The notes under the pieces: model-generated
Told to the model about the DNA's origin: nothing
Seen by the model: the letters and a program-made list of their open reading frames with translations, nothing else
Database searches by the model: none
In this document: in pieces, positions 14,339 through 22,891 of the stretch
Position numbering within the stretch: position 1 is the stretch's first letter
How the letters are laid out: each line of letters begins with the position of its first letter
Program-made: the position numbers and the translations under genes
NCBI GenBank assembly: GCA_035516155.1
Contig: DATJAP010000025.1
Location: forward strand, 1 to 45,852
Direction of reading: 5' to 3'
Length of the DNA stretch: 45,852 nt
Source of the DNA: JAJYKN01 sp035516155
GTDB taxonomy: Bacteria; Nitrospirota; UBA9217

Positions 14339-16720
14339 TTATTTTTTCAGCTCCGCTATCGTGACGCCTGCTCCCCCCTCAGCCGCGGCTCCCGTCCTTA
14401 TGGCTTCGATCAGGGGGTGGCTCCTCAGGTAGCCCTCCACTGCCGACTTGAGCACGCCAGTGCCCAAGCCGTGAATGACCGTCACCAGCGACAGGCCGTG
14501 TATGCATGCCTGGTCGATAAAACGCTCTACCTCGGCCAATCCTTCCTCAACCCGACGTCCGATGATGTTCAAGTGATCGGACAAACCCTCCACCTCACCA
14601 AAATCGGCGCTCCAGCCCGGCAAGCGAGAAGAGTTCGGCGGCCCGCTCAGGGTTTCTATCGGCCAGACTTCCATAGCTGGCAGTTTAAGTTTCTTGCCGT
14701 CCACGTCAAGCTCGAGCAGGCCCCGGTGTAAAGCCAGTACCGTTGCCGGCCTGTTCCACCGCGGGATTCGAACCCGGTCGCCGGGATGAAGGTCAGGAAG
14801 AGGGACAGCAGGGGGATGGACCTGGTTAGAAACAGCAGGCTCCATTTTTCTGCTGAGCGATTCGATCTCCATGGCTGCTTTCTTATGTTCGACCCGATCA
14901 AGTGTCGTTGCTTGGGACAGCTCGCGGAGTTTACGGCGAAGCGAGGCGACAACCTCTTTTGCTTCCATCCTCGCTTTTGCTTTTATATCCCGCGCTTCAT
15001 CCACCGCCATCCTGAGCGCCGCTTCACCCTCGCGCCGTTCCCGTTGTATAATAGCCAGCTCCCGTTTGAGCATCTCGTGTTCAGCTGCAAGCCTTTGAGC
15101 GTCCATTTCGACCTGTTTCAGCAGGTTTTCGAGCCGTATATCATCTTCGCTGATCCGGGTGCGTGCTTTCTGAATCACCTCATCAGGAATGCCTGTCCTG
15201 GCCGCCATGTCCAGCCCGTAGCTTCTCCCGGGCCTCCCCGGTATCAGCCGGTACGTCGGCTTCAGTGTCAGAGGATCAAATTCCATAGAAGCGTTTACAG
15301 CGCCAGCTGTCTGGGCACCAAAGAGTTTAAGCATGTTGTGGTGCGTCGTCACTAGGGTCATGCAACCACGCTCGATCAAATTCTCGAGAACCGCAGCGCC
15401 CAATCCGGCCCCCTCGTCGGGGTCCGTCCCAGCTCCAAGTTCGTCGAGCAAAACGAGAGAGTCCCGGTCCGCGTCGCGGAGAATTCCGGCAATATGGCCA
15501 ACATGAGACGAAAACGTGCTGAGGTCTTGCTCAAGGCTTTGCTCGTCGCCAATGTCTGCAAAGATACCACGGAAGCACGGCAGTACGCTCCCCTCTGCTG
15601 CAGTCACTGGCAGTCCGGCCTGAGCCATAAGCGAGAGAAGGCCCACTGTCTTGAGAATCACCGTCTTGCCGCCGGCGTTCGGGCCGCTAAGAATCAATGC
15701 CCGTTCGTGGTCGCTCAATTCAATATCGTTCGGCGATACCTCCCCGCAGCCCGTGATTTTTTGCTTCCAGACGAGTAAAGGATGCCGCGCCCTGCGAAGC
15801 CTGACTTGCCCCAGCGGGGAGAACTCTGGAATCGTCCCGTCCAGTTCCATCGCGAGTCGGGCCCGGGCATATATGGCATCGATTGCCGCGAGGGCATCAA
15901 TCGTTTCCCCGATTGCATGGCGCTCATGGGAAAGGAGAACTGTCAATTTTCGAAGAATGCGTTCGACTTCATCCCGCTCTTCCAGATGAAGTTCCGCAAG
16001 TCGGTTATTCCGCTCCAGTACCTCAAGAGGCTCCACGAAAAGCGTTGCCCTGGACCCCGACTGCCCATGAACCACGCCTTTCAGGTTTTGCCTGAAGTTG
16101 GGCTTGAGCGGTAGGACATACCGGTCATCGCGAATCGTTATCACTGGCTCCTGGATGACTTTTTGAAAACTGCTGTCTTGCAGCATGTCAGAGAGGCATC
16201 CCAGGATGTCCTCCCGCGTCCGACCGATCTGCTTGCGAATCCTCCGGAGGTTCGGGCTGGCCGAATCCCTCACCTCGGCCCCCCCGTCGATGGCGCTGAA
16301 GACCGCGTCTTCGATCTGTTTGAGCGGGCGAATGGATGCGGCTCGCGAGCAGAGCTGCGGAGCTGAGAGCGCCGGATCGCGTTTTCCTTCGAAACGCTGG
16401 AAAAAATCCCTCACTCGCCTGCCAGCGGCAAGCATAGAGGCTGTATTCAGCAGTTCAGCGGGAGAGAGCATGCTGTCGGCTACTCCCAGTTTCTCAACCG
16501 CCTGCCCCACGTCAAGGATACCGTCGAGCGACGGACTTTCCCCCCGCTGGAGGATATTCATAAATTCACGTGTTTCTCGAAGACGTCCCGCCGCCATCTC
16601 CCGATCGGCAACAGGCATCATACTTCTCACGGATTTTTTTCCGGGTTCCGAGGCTGCGTATCCGGCAACAATGTCGATTACCTTGTCAAATTCCAGCACC
16701 CGGAGGGAATGCTCATTCAT
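14339..16720 (-). CDS. mutS2: MutS2 / RqcU ATPase with C-terminal Smr domain
   Basis: A MutS-family ATPase without the mismatch-recognition domains. In several bacteria it suppresses homologous recombination, and in B. subtilis it detects collided ribosomes and splits them for quality control (RqcU). The Walker A loop SGPNAGGKTV lies near residue 350, followed by the Walker B/D-loop region (VLLDELGAGTDP). A long coiled coil and a KOW-like stretch precede the Smr domain (VIHGLGTGVLK... GGAGVTIAEL). The usual Smr LDLHG motif is replaced by LNIIG, so nuclease activity is doubtful. The start MNEHSLRVLEFDK (16720) fits the family; ATG 16738 is an alternative, and neither has a clear ribosome site. 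Confidence 0.93.
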   Translation of the reverse strand: MNEHSLRVLEFDKVIDIVAGYAASEPGKKSVRSMMPVADREMAAGRLRETREFMNILQRGESPSLDGILDVGQAVEKLGVADSMLSPAELLNTASMLAAGRRVRDFFQRFEGKRDPALSAPQLCSRAASIRPLKQIEDAVFSAIDGGAEVRDSASPNLRRIRKQIGRTREDILGCLSDMLQDSSFQKVIQEPVITIRDDRYVLPLKPNFRQNLKGVVHGQSGSRATLFVEPLEVLERNNRLAELHLEERDEVERILRKLTVLLSHERHAIGETIDALAAIDAIYARARLAMELDGTIPEFSPLGQVRLRRARHPLLVWKQKITGCGEVSPNDIELSDHERALILSGPNAGGKTVILKTVGLLSLMAQAGLPVTAAEGSVLPCFRGIFADIGDEQSLEQDLSTFSSHVGHIAGILRDADRDSLVLLDELGAGTDPDEGAGLGAAVLENLIERGCMTLVTTHHNMLKLFGAQTAGAVNASMEFDPLTLKPTYRLIPGRPGRSYGLDMAARTGIPDEVIQKARTRISEDDIRLENLLKQVEMDAQRLAAEHEMLKRELAIIQRERREGEAALRMAVDEARDIKAKARMEAKEVVASLRRKLRELSQATTLDRVEHKKAAMEIESLSRKMEPAVSNQVHPPAVPLPDLHPGDRVRIPRWNRPATVLALHRGLLELDVDGKKLKLPAMEVWPIETLSGPPNSSRLPGWSADFGEVEGLSDHLNIIGRRVEEGLAEVERFIDQACIHGLSLVTVIHGLGTGVLKSAVEGYLRSHPLIEAIRTGAAAEGGAGVTIAELKK

Positions 16721-16923
16721 ACTGGCACTGTAGAACATATGCTTACGGCAAGCAGCGTTTTATCCTGCGCTCTGAACGATCCATAGTATCACACGCGTCG
16801 GGTACCGGGGGACCGCAATGAAGCTCCTTGACAATGCAGCTTTTTTCTTTGGTGTGCAAGCCGAAGTCCCTATCGGATTAAAGTGCGGATCAGGGGGTTC
16901 CCGGAATCATTCATGAGATACGT

Positions 16924-16961
16924 AAAAAAAATCAGGGGGCCTCGGTCTTCCTGGCCCCCTG
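16924..16961 (-). terminator. intrinsic terminator after yqeY
   Basis: A 9-bp stem (CAGGGGGCC with GGCCCCCTG), 11-base loop, followed on the minus strand by eight Ts (16931-16924). It separates rpsU-yqeY from mutS2-dnaG-rpoD, so the downstream genes need read-through or an unseen promoter. Confidence 0.85.
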
Positions 16962-17010
16962 TTTCGCCCCGTTGTCAGAGAATCGCACGTCGAATGCGTC
17001 ACTCATATCG

Positions 17011-17454
17011 TTATCCAAGCGAATTTTTTACCAGTTCGCTGATCAGCTTCCCATCAGCCCTCCCGCCAACCATGGGGATGAGCGTCTTCATGACCTTTCC
17101 CATATCCTTTGCACCCTGGGCTCCGGTCCGGGCAACAGCTTCGCGAACCATCGCCTCGAGTTCTTCACGTGATAGCGGCTGGGGAAGATATACTTCCAGC
17201 ACCGCCACTTCCGCGGTTTCCTTATCTACGAGGTCCTGGCGGCCGCCTTTTGCAAACTGCTCGATTGAATCTTTGCGTTGCTTTATGAGGGAACGTATGG
17301 TCTCGAAAACTTCGTCATCAGTGAGCGGCCGCCGCTTGTCGATCTGCTTATTCTTAAGTGCGGCATTCAGCATCCGCAAGGTAGAAACTTTTTCTTTGGC
17401 TCCGGACTTGAGGGCGTTTTTTGTGTCCGCGTCAATTCTCTCTCGCAATTCCAT
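17011..17454 (-). CDS. yqeY: GatB/YqeY domain protein
   Basis: A 147-residue member of the YqeY family, similar to the tail domain of the GatB amidotransferase subunit that grips tRNA. The free-standing protein is common between rpsU and dnaG and is thought to act on tRNA or in aminoacylation quality control, though its role is unproven. Visible hallmarks are LRERIDADTKNALKSG at the start and the C-terminal KDMGKVMKTLIPMVGGRADG. ATG 17454 has AGAGG six bases upstream and fits the family length. It follows rpsU after 82 bases and is closed by a terminator. Confidence 0.93.
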   Translation of the reverse strand: MELRERIDADTKNALKSGAKEKVSTLRMLNAALKNKQIDKRRPLTDDEVFETIRSLIKQRKDSIEQFAKGGRQDLVDKETAEVAVLEVYLPQPLSREELEAMVREAVARTGAQGAKDMGKVMKTLIPMVGGRADGKLISELVKNSLG

Positions 17455-17536
17455 TCCGTCCCTCTTCTCTCCCGTCAACACAATTGTTCGCAGACAGCCA
17501 ATGAAGACGAGAACCTACCCGGCGGTGTGACACGCA

Positions 17537-17737
17537 TCAACCTTGCCGGAAAATGCGCGCGGTCTTGGCTGCTTTTTTTCTCGCTGCCAATGCCTTTTTC
17601 TTGCGCTTTACACTCGGTTTCTCGTAATGCTCTCTCTTTTTGACTTCGGAAAGCACACCTTCCTTTTCGATACTTTTTTTGAATCTACGGAGCGCGGCCT
17701 CAAAAGGCTCGTTCTCCCGTAATCTGATACTCGGCAC
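17537..17737 (-). CDS. rpsU: 30S ribosomal protein S21
   Basis: A small, very basic 66-residue 30S protein that helps initiation by assisting mRNA-anti-SD pairing. VPSIRLRENEPFEAALRRFKK is the S21 signature, and the C-terminal half is rich in K/R. GTG 17737 is chosen because the family begins just before PSI/PSV; a GGAGGGGGG run lies about 10 bases upstream. The longer in-frame version (ATG 17764) would place the purine run inside the coding region. It is the first gene of the macromolecular synthesis group, with a strong promoter at 17870-17898. Confidence 0.95.
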   Translation of the reverse strand: MPSIRLRENEPFEAALRRFKKSIEKEGVLSEVKKREHYEKPSVKRKKKALAARKKAAKTARIFRQG

Positions 17738-17869
17738 TCTAACTACACCCCCCTCCGGTTGCATCTAATAGGAACAGCCACATAACTTGCTGTTTTTATT
17801 GTATAAAAAAATAAAAGGGACTTAAAAAAAAACGTTACTCGACAATCTTTTTACTAAAGATAATCATTA

Positions 17870-17898
17870 AAAATAACAACTCCCTTCTTGAATGTCAA
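17870..17898 (-). promoter_or_regulatory. sigma70 promoter of rpsU
   Basis: Minus strand: consensus TTGACA (17898-17893), 17-base spacer, TATTTT (17875-17870). The leader to rpsU is about 125 bases, AT-rich with A and T runs. Confidence 0.65.
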
Positions 17899-17978
17899 GG
17901 GGAATTTTCGCTAAATTTTCAGCACTTTTTCACAGTACCTCCATCTGGACCAGCACACTGGATCGATCTTTCGTACTG

Positions 17979-19184
17979 TCAGCTTCGATACGCCGCGTTG
18001 ACTTTCACATATTCATAGGTCAAGTCACACGTCCAGACAGTTGCGCTTCCTTTTCCCTTGTGAAGGTCGATCATGATCTGCACTTCACGCTGTTTAAGCG
18101 CTAGTGCGGCTTCACGTTCGGCGGCCTTGCCCGTGCCAAGCCCTTTTTCAACGATCTTGGCCTTGCCGATCATAATGTCCGTTCTGGCCTCGTCCATCTC
18201 CACATCGGCATGCCCCAACGCGGCCATGATCCTGCCCCAGTTGGCATCTTCACCGAAAATCGCGGTTTTTACAAGGCTGGACCTCGCAATGGTCATCGCT
18301 GCGCGCTTGGCTTCAACAGGACTCTTTGCATTGCGTACTTCAATCTCAACAAACTTGGTCGCGCCTTCGCCATCACGGACAACTTGTCGGGCTAGGGCCT
18401 TGGCCACCGTGTCGAGACAGGCCTGGAACTTTTTGAATTCCTTGCTGGTCGGCGCTATTCGCTTGTTTCCCGCCGCACCATTTGCCATGCCAAGGATCAT
18501 GTCATTCGTGCTCATTTCCCCGTCCACGGTGATCGAGTTAAACGATTTTTCCGTAGACACCAGCAGGGCCTTTTTCAGGAGTGGTGCTGATAAAACGGCA
18601 TTGGTCACGATAAAACAAAGCATCGTGGCCATGTTCGGATGAATCATCCCCGAACCTTTGGCGATGCCGGCAACAGTGATTGTCTTGCCGCCGATCTCTT
18701 CCTGCACGATTGAGAGTTTCGGATACATGTCCGTGGTCATGATAGCTTCGGCCGCTTGTTCCCAGCCGGCGCCTGACAAGAGGCCGGCGGCGGTCGCTAT
18801 GCCGGTTCCGACCTTAGCCATCGGGAGAAATTCGCCAATCACACCAGTTGACGCCACCAGTACGGAATCGGGTTTTATGCCGAGCGCATGCGCCGTCATC
18901 TCCGCCATCGCACGGGCATCCGCAAGACCCCGTTTCCCCGTACAGGCGTTGGCGCATCCGCTATTGGCGACGATTGCCTGTGCTTTTCCGGATTTGACCT
19001 TCATCATGTCCAGCAAAACTGGCGCAGCCTTGACCCGGTTCCTGGTGAAAACACCGGCGATCGCGGCCTCCCGATCGGAGTAGATGATCGCAAGATCTTT
19101 CTTCTCACTCTTTTTGATCCCGCTCGCAATGCCCCATGCCTTGTAGCCGGGGATGGAAAAGTTCTTTGTATCCAGAGTCCTCAT
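17979..19184 (-). CDS. argJ: bifunctional ornithine acetyltransferase / N-acetylglutamate synthase ArgJ
   Basis: Catalyses acetyl transfer from N-acetylornithine to glutamate and, in bifunctional members, acetyl-CoA-dependent N-acetylglutamate synthesis, giving the cyclic arginine pathway. The 401-residue precursor self-cleaves before T187 in the motif IHPNMATML to give alpha and beta chains. The oxyanion-hole region ASTGVIGEF lies at 111-119. Whether it is mono- or bifunctional cannot be seen. It lies 113 bases downstream of argC on the same strand; a weak GGGG precedes the ATG. Confidence 0.96.
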   Translation of the reverse strand: MRTLDTKNFSIPGYKAWGIASGIKKSEKKDLAIIYSDREAAIAGVFTRNRVKAAPVLLDMMKVKSGKAQAIVANSGCANACTGKRGLADARAMAEMTAHALGIKPDSVLVASTGVIGEFLPMAKVGTGIATAAGLLSGAGWEQAAEAIMTTDMYPKLSIVQEEIGGKTITVAGIAKGSGMIHPNMATMLCFIVTNAVLSAPLLKKALLVSTEKSFNSITVDGEMSTNDMILGMANGAAGNKRIAPTSKEFKKFQACLDTVAKALARQVVRDGEGATKFVEIEVRNAKSPVEAKRAAMTIARSSLVKTAIFGEDANWGRIMAALGHADVEMDEARTDIMIGKAKIVEKGLGTGKAAEREAALALKQREVQIMIDLHKGKGSATVWTCDLTYEYVKVNAAYRS

Positions 19185-19297
19185 GATTCAACCCCTGTCT
19201 AATTAGGATATTTATTGGCTTCTTCCGGTAGGGAGAGCAACAACGTTTGTGCTGTTGCCGGATCCCGTCCCATACAGCCGACGGCATGCCCTACAAT

Positions 19298-20350
19298 TCA
19301 GGGAAACAAACCGGCAAGCCGGAGCCCATTCGTTTCGTCAAAACCCGCCATGAGGTTCATGTTCTGGATGGCCTGCCCAGACGCCCCCTTGACGAGGTTA
19401 TCGATAGCTGTGACAACTACGACCCTGCCCGTCCGGAGATCGGCGTAAATTCCGATGTCGCAGAAATTGGAGCCCCGCACATTCCTTACGTTTGGGAGCT
19501 GGCCGGCGGCCAGGACCCTGACGAATGGTTCGTTCCGGTAAAACTCCCGGTACAGTGAGGAAAGCCGGCCGGGGTCGGCTCCCGTATTAAGCATTGCGTA
19601 TATCGTGGTCAGAATTCCCCGGTTCATTGGTGCGAGGTGGGGCGTGAACGAAAGGGTAATGGATTTCCCTGCCAGCGTCCCAAGCTCTTGCTCTATTTCC
19701 GGCGTATGGCGATGCGTCCCGATTTTGTAAGCCATGAAGCCTTCGTTCACTTCAGGATAGTGATAGGCAAGCGACTGGCTGCGTCCCGCACCGGACACCC
19801 CTGATTTGGAATCGATGATGATCGTCTTGAGGTCTATGGCGTCACTTTTCACCAGTGGCGCTAATCCTAGGATTGCACCGGTTGGATAGCAGCCAGGATT
19901 CGCAATGAGTGACGCCTTCTTGATCTTCTGACGGTGCAGTTCTGGCAGGCCGTACACAGCTTCCTTCAAAAGCTCAGGGTGCTGGTGACAATGCTCGTAC
20001 CATGTTTCATAAACAGCCGGGTCAGTAAGGCGGTAGTCAGCCGATAGATCAACGACTTTCTTCCCAAGCTGATGGAAATGAAAAGCCGCCTCCTGAGCTG
20101 TCACATGAGGAAGCGCAAGAAATATAAAATCCGCTTTTTTGGCGATTACGGCAGGATCAAGCGGTTCACAGATTAGGTCGGTTAAGCCGGCAAGATGCGG
20201 GAAAATAGTGGTAATAGGATGACCAGCGGATTTCTCCGAGGTGACCGCGGTGACCGTAGCCCGCGTATGATGCAGGAGCAGCCGGTAAAGTTCACCTCCG
20301 GTATATCCACTCGACCCCACGATCGCTATCTTGAGATTATTCTCTGTCAT
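19298..20350 (-). CDS. argC: N-acetyl-gamma-glutamyl-phosphate reductase
   Basis: NADPH-dependent reduction of N-acetylglutamyl phosphate to the semialdehyde, the third step of arginine synthesis. The 350 residues include the nucleotide-binding VGSSGYTGGEL at 11-21 and the catalytic cysteine C154 in ANPGCYPT. FTPHLAPMNRGI near residue 240 is also a family signature. It follows rpsI after a terminator and precedes argJ. No clear promoter was found in the 144-base gap, so read-through from rplM-rpsI or a weak promoter is possible. Confidence 0.96.
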   Translation of the reverse strand: MTENNLKIAIVGSSGYTGGELYRLLLHHTRATVTAVTSEKSAGHPITTIFPHLAGLTDLICEPLDPAVIAKKADFIFLALPHVTAQEAAFHFHQLGKKVVDLSADYRLTDPAVYETWYEHCHQHPELLKEAVYGLPELHRQKIKKASLIANPGCYPTGAILGLAPLVKSDAIDLKTIIIDSKSGVSGAGRSQSLAYHYPEVNEGFMAYKIGTHRHTPEIEQELGTLAGKSITLSFTPHLAPMNRGILTTIYAMLNTGADPGRLSSLYREFYRNEPFVRVLAAGQLPNVRNVRGSNFCDIGIYADLRTGRVVVVTAIDNLVKGASGQAIQNMNLMAGFDETNGLRLAGLFP

Positions 20351-20410
20351 ATTGTTTCATGATTCCATGCCCTGTGGGAAAGTTATTCACGTTCAAGGCG
20401 AAAAATAAGC

Positions 20411-20443
20411 AAAATAAAAGGGAAGGCATCTCTACCTTCCCTT
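20411..20443 (-). terminator. intrinsic terminator after rpsI
   Basis: A 9-bp stem (AAGGGAAGG with CCTTCCCTT, 20418-20443) followed on the minus strand by TTTTATTTTG. It lies between rpsI and argC. Confidence 0.8.
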
Positions 20444-20494
20444 GTTCCGAACAGGATCTGCAAAGCAGGAAAACACAGATAGGTATATGATCCC

Positions 20495-20896
20495 TTATCT
20501 CTTGGAGAACTGGAACCGGGCGCGTGCCCCTTTCTGTCCGTACTTCTTGCGCTCTTTGGCGCGGGGGTCACGGGTGAGAAGACCTTCCTTTCGGAGCTTG
20601 ACGCGCGATTCGGCGTCCACCGCGAGAAGCGCCTTGGAAATCCCGTGCCTGATGGCGCCTGCCTGGCCTGAGTTGCCCCCACCCAGAACGCTGACGAGTA
20701 CATCGAATTTATCGATAGTTCCGGTTACCTCAAAAGGCTGGCGGATGATCATTTTGAGCACATCTCTGCCGAAGTACTGATCCATAGGCTTGTCGTTGAT
20801 GGTTATCTTGCCGCTGCCAGCCATCATCCATACCCTGGCGATGGAATTCTTACGCCTGCCTGTTGCATAGTATCTCGATACTGTTGCTGCTGACAT
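20495..20896 (-). CDS. rpsI: 30S ribosomal protein S9
   Basis: A 133-residue 30S head protein whose C-terminal tail reaches the P-site tRNA. Signatures are YATGRRKNSIARVWM near the N-terminus, VLGGGNSGQAGAIRHGIS in the middle and the basic tail KKYGQKGARARFQFSKR, ending in the S9-typical S-K-R. AGGAGG lies five bases before the ATG. It is 39 bases downstream of rplM in the classic L13-S9 pair. Confidence 0.98.
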   Translation of the reverse strand: MSAATVSRYYATGRRKNSIARVWMMAGSGKITINDKPMDQYFGRDVLKMIIRQPFEVTGTIDKFDVLVSVLGGGNSGQAGAIRHGISKALLAVDAESRVKLRKEGLLTRDPRAKERKKYGQKGARARFQFSKR

Positions 20897-20935
20897 TACT
20901 TCCTCCTAACGAATATTCCAAAGCATTATTATTTC

Positions 20936-21367
20936 CTATTTGATTTTCATTTCTACGGGCTGCTGGGCGCTATGGGGGTGAGTTTCCCCTGCATAAATCT
21001 TGAGTTTAGAGAGCATCTGTTTGCCGAGCTGGGTTTTCGGAAGCATCCCCTGGACAGCCCTCTTCAAAACTTCCTCGGGTTTGGTTTTCAACAGCTTGCC
21101 TGCCGTGATGGATTTTAGGCCGCCTGGGTACCCAGAGTGGTGGTAATAAACCTTATGATCCAGCTTCTTGCCGGTCAGATAGATTTTATCGGCGTTAACG
21201 ACGATCACGAAATCACCGGTATCCACATGTTTCGTAAAAATAGGCTTGTTCTTGCCTTTGAGCACCGATGCCACGACTGTTGCGAGCCTGCCGAGTGTCT
21301 TGCCGTTCGCATTAACGACATGCCAGCCTCTATTGATATCTTCTTTTTTTGCTGAATAGGTTCCCAT
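20936..21367 (-). CDS. rplM: 50S ribosomal protein L13
   Basis: An early-assembly 50S protein of 143 residues. Recognised by W-HVVNANGKTLGRLA near the N-terminus, the central KHVDTGDFVIVVNADKI and YYHHSGYPGGLKSI, and the C-terminal LKIYAGETHPHSAQQP. The first gene of the rplM-rpsI operon, with a near-consensus promoter about 50 bases upstream. AAGGCGG before the ATG is a plausible ribosome site. Confidence 0.98.
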   Translation of the reverse strand: MGTYSAKKEDINRGWHVVNANGKTLGRLATVVASVLKGKNKPIFTKHVDTGDFVIVVNADKIYLTGKKLDHKVYYHHSGYPGGLKSITAGKLLKTKPEEVLKRAVQGMLPKTQLGKQMLSKLKIYAGETHPHSAQQPVEMKIK

Positions 21368-21409
21368 ATTTACCGCCTTACAGATTTATGAATTTTATCA
21401 AGAAACGTG

Positions 21410-21438
21410 AATATAATTAATTTCATCTGTTTTGTCAA
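21410..21438 (-). promoter_or_regulatory. strong sigma70 promoter of rplM-rpsI
   Basis: Minus strand: perfect TTGACA (21438-21433), 17-base spacer, TATATT (21415-21410), AT-rich flanks. This is the best promoter in the window. Confidence 0.78.
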
Positions 21439-21661
21439 GCATTTTGTGCAGAAACTGTTGGAGATATTATAATTTCGCGCTAGGTCATTGTTTATTCTTT
21501 CAAATTATAACATTAAAATCAAATAGTTACATTGCTGGCTTGGAAAAATCAGGGACAAAAAACATAACCCTGAAGATAAATCGGAGATTGAATTGATTTA
21601 GTCAGGTATCGGTGGGTACTGCAATTTGCATCGGTACTTGCTGAGAACCTTTACAAAATAA
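21439..21661. other. intergenic AT-rich region, nothing assigned
   Basis: Between the rplM promoter and the terminator of the membrane-protein pair. It is AT-rich with no ORF of note. No known RNA family was recognised. Confidence 0.5.
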
Positions 21662-21693
21662 GCGAGAGCAGTGATTTGTCCTACTGCTCTCGC
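21662..21693 (-). terminator. hairpin terminator after the membrane-protein pair
   Basis: A perfect 11-bp stem (GCGAGAGCAGT with ACTGCTCTCGC), 10-base loop, followed on the minus strand by TTATTTTG. The T-tract is imperfect. Confidence 0.6.
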
Positions 21694-21725
21694 CTCAAAT
21701 GGCATTTTATTTTATATTATTACTC

Positions 21726-22040
21726 TTATTTTTCAGCAAGTGCCTGCTTCTCGCGCTTCGCTGCCGGAGCAGAGACAACATAGCCCAATGCCGTACCGAG
21801 AAGGCCGCCAACCACCAGACTTACAGCTGCCGCGCAGGCAATTCCTATTACGATTCCCATTACGATTGCGGCACGCACGAATAATGTCGGTTCCACCGTA
21901 CCGCCCATCAGCTTCTGGAGCAGAATCAACATCCCGAAACTCCCGAAATAGAACCCTGGCACAATTCCGATTACCAGGAATACCAGGCCGCCTATTGTTG
22001 TTCCGATTTTCATTCCCGTTTTGATCGTGTCATTCTTCAT
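21726..22040 (-). CDS. small integral membrane protein of unknown function (paralog of upstream gene)
   Basis: 104 residues with two long hydrophobic glycine-rich segments, about 16-50 (containing GIVPGFYFG) and 57-90, probably folding as two to four membrane helices, and a short charged tail. It aligns along its length with the product of the preceding gene: both share a GL(V)-x-G-P-G-x(4)-G pattern in the first segment, an Arg before the second, and a V-x-G-L/W-L-G-x-A-L ending. The family is not recognised. It starts two bases after the upstream stop, with GGGGAG in that stop region. Confidence 0.7.
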   Translation of the reverse strand: MKNDTIKTGMKIGTTIGGLVFLVIGIVPGFYFGSFGMLILLQKLMGGTVEPTLFVRAAIVMGIVIGIACAAAVSLVVGGLLGTALGYVVSAPAAKREKQALAEK

Positions 22041-22042
22041 GG

Positions 22043-22378
22043 CTATCTCCCCTTTTCTGTATTGGACAATCCTTTTTCTTCACCAGCCTCTTTCGCATGG
22101 GTTCCTGACTCGAGGGCCTTGCCAACAAGCCATCCCACGGTTGATGTGGCCGTTACCATCACGATGCCTGCGACAAGAACCCCAACGAGCATTGAAGACA
22201 GTACAATAATCCTCGATAAAAGGCCTGGTTGAAGCGGAAGACCGAAGAGCCAGCCTGCGATATTAATACCGGCTGCACCGCCTATAAGGCTCCCCGGCAT
22301 CAAGCCGAACAATGCAAACAGGACTAGACCTGCACCTGCACCGATGTATGTTGTTTTTCTTGAAATGGTCGTCTTCAT
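22043..22378 (-). CDS. small integral membrane protein of unknown function (paralog of downstream gene)
   Basis: 111 residues, two hydrophobic glycine-rich blocks (about 11-50 with LMPGSLIGG, and 57-92) and a hydrophilic, charged tail. It is homologous to the gene at 21726-22040 and forms a two-gene unit with it. AAAGGAGG lies seven bases before the ATG. Glycine-zipper-like spacing suggests tight helix packing or oligomers. No function can be assigned. Confidence 0.7.
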   Translation of the reverse strand: MKTTISRKTTYIGAGAGLVLFALFGLMPGSLIGGAAGINIAGWLFGLPLQPGLLSRIIVLSSMLVGVLVAGIVMVTATSTVGWLVGKALESGTHAKEAGEEKGLSNTEKGR

Positions 22379-22733
22379 GATGGATTCCTCCTTTGTTTGC
22401 TTTTAATACTATATTTGCATCAAGCATGCCATAATATAAATATCTGATTTATTAAGAATATGTGCATCCTTTTCTTTCGCAGGAATGAGAAAAAGATGAA
22501 TTTAGTTTTATGATTGCGAAAGATTATCTTGGTATTATGGGGAAATAAAAGTATGCACTGCCAGGCTACGAGATAATTAATTGAAAATAAAGGACTTGTA
22601 CTATTTTTAAACAGTGAGCCTATACCCTCCCCTGCACTATTTTACTATTTTGAACTAACCGTGATTACCGAGTTAATTCTTTTTTTGGTTTGAATTATCG
22701 CAAACAAAAAATGTCAACAAAAGGAAATTTTTC
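22379..22733. other. intergenic AT-rich region between divergent units
   Basis: It lies between the minus-strand membrane-protein pair and the plus-strand rpsB promoter. It is AT-rich with several TATA-like boxes but no clear gene. A promoter for the membrane pair must lie here but could not be singled out. Confidence 0.5.
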
Positions 22734-22762
22734 TTGAAACCCGCCATAGTATGTGGTATTTT
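22734..22762 (+). promoter_or_regulatory. sigma70 promoter of rpsB-tsf
   Basis: TTGAAA (22734-22739), 17-base spacer, TATTTT (22757-22762). Predicted transcription start is near 22769. Confidence 0.65.
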
Positions 22763-22769
22763 ATTGATC

Positions 22770-22891
22770 GCCTTTTTTAAAAGGCTATTTCACATTCCAC
22801 ACGCGTCAGGACTCTTAGCAGGGTGCCCGAGAAGGTGAGGGTCTGCGGGAGGATGATCGGCGCGGCGGTAAAAACCTAAAGGAGGGACGTC
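22770..22891 (+). promoter_or_regulatory. long rpsB leader, possible S2 autoregulatory RNA
   Basis: The leader is about 120 bases. It begins at the predicted start with a 7-bp stem hairpin (GCCTTTT-TT-AAAAGGC, 22770-22785) and continues with a GC-rich stretch up to AAAGGAGGGACGTC before the ATG. Structured rpsB leaders bound by S2 are known in other bacteria; homology of this one is not shown. Confidence 0.35.
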
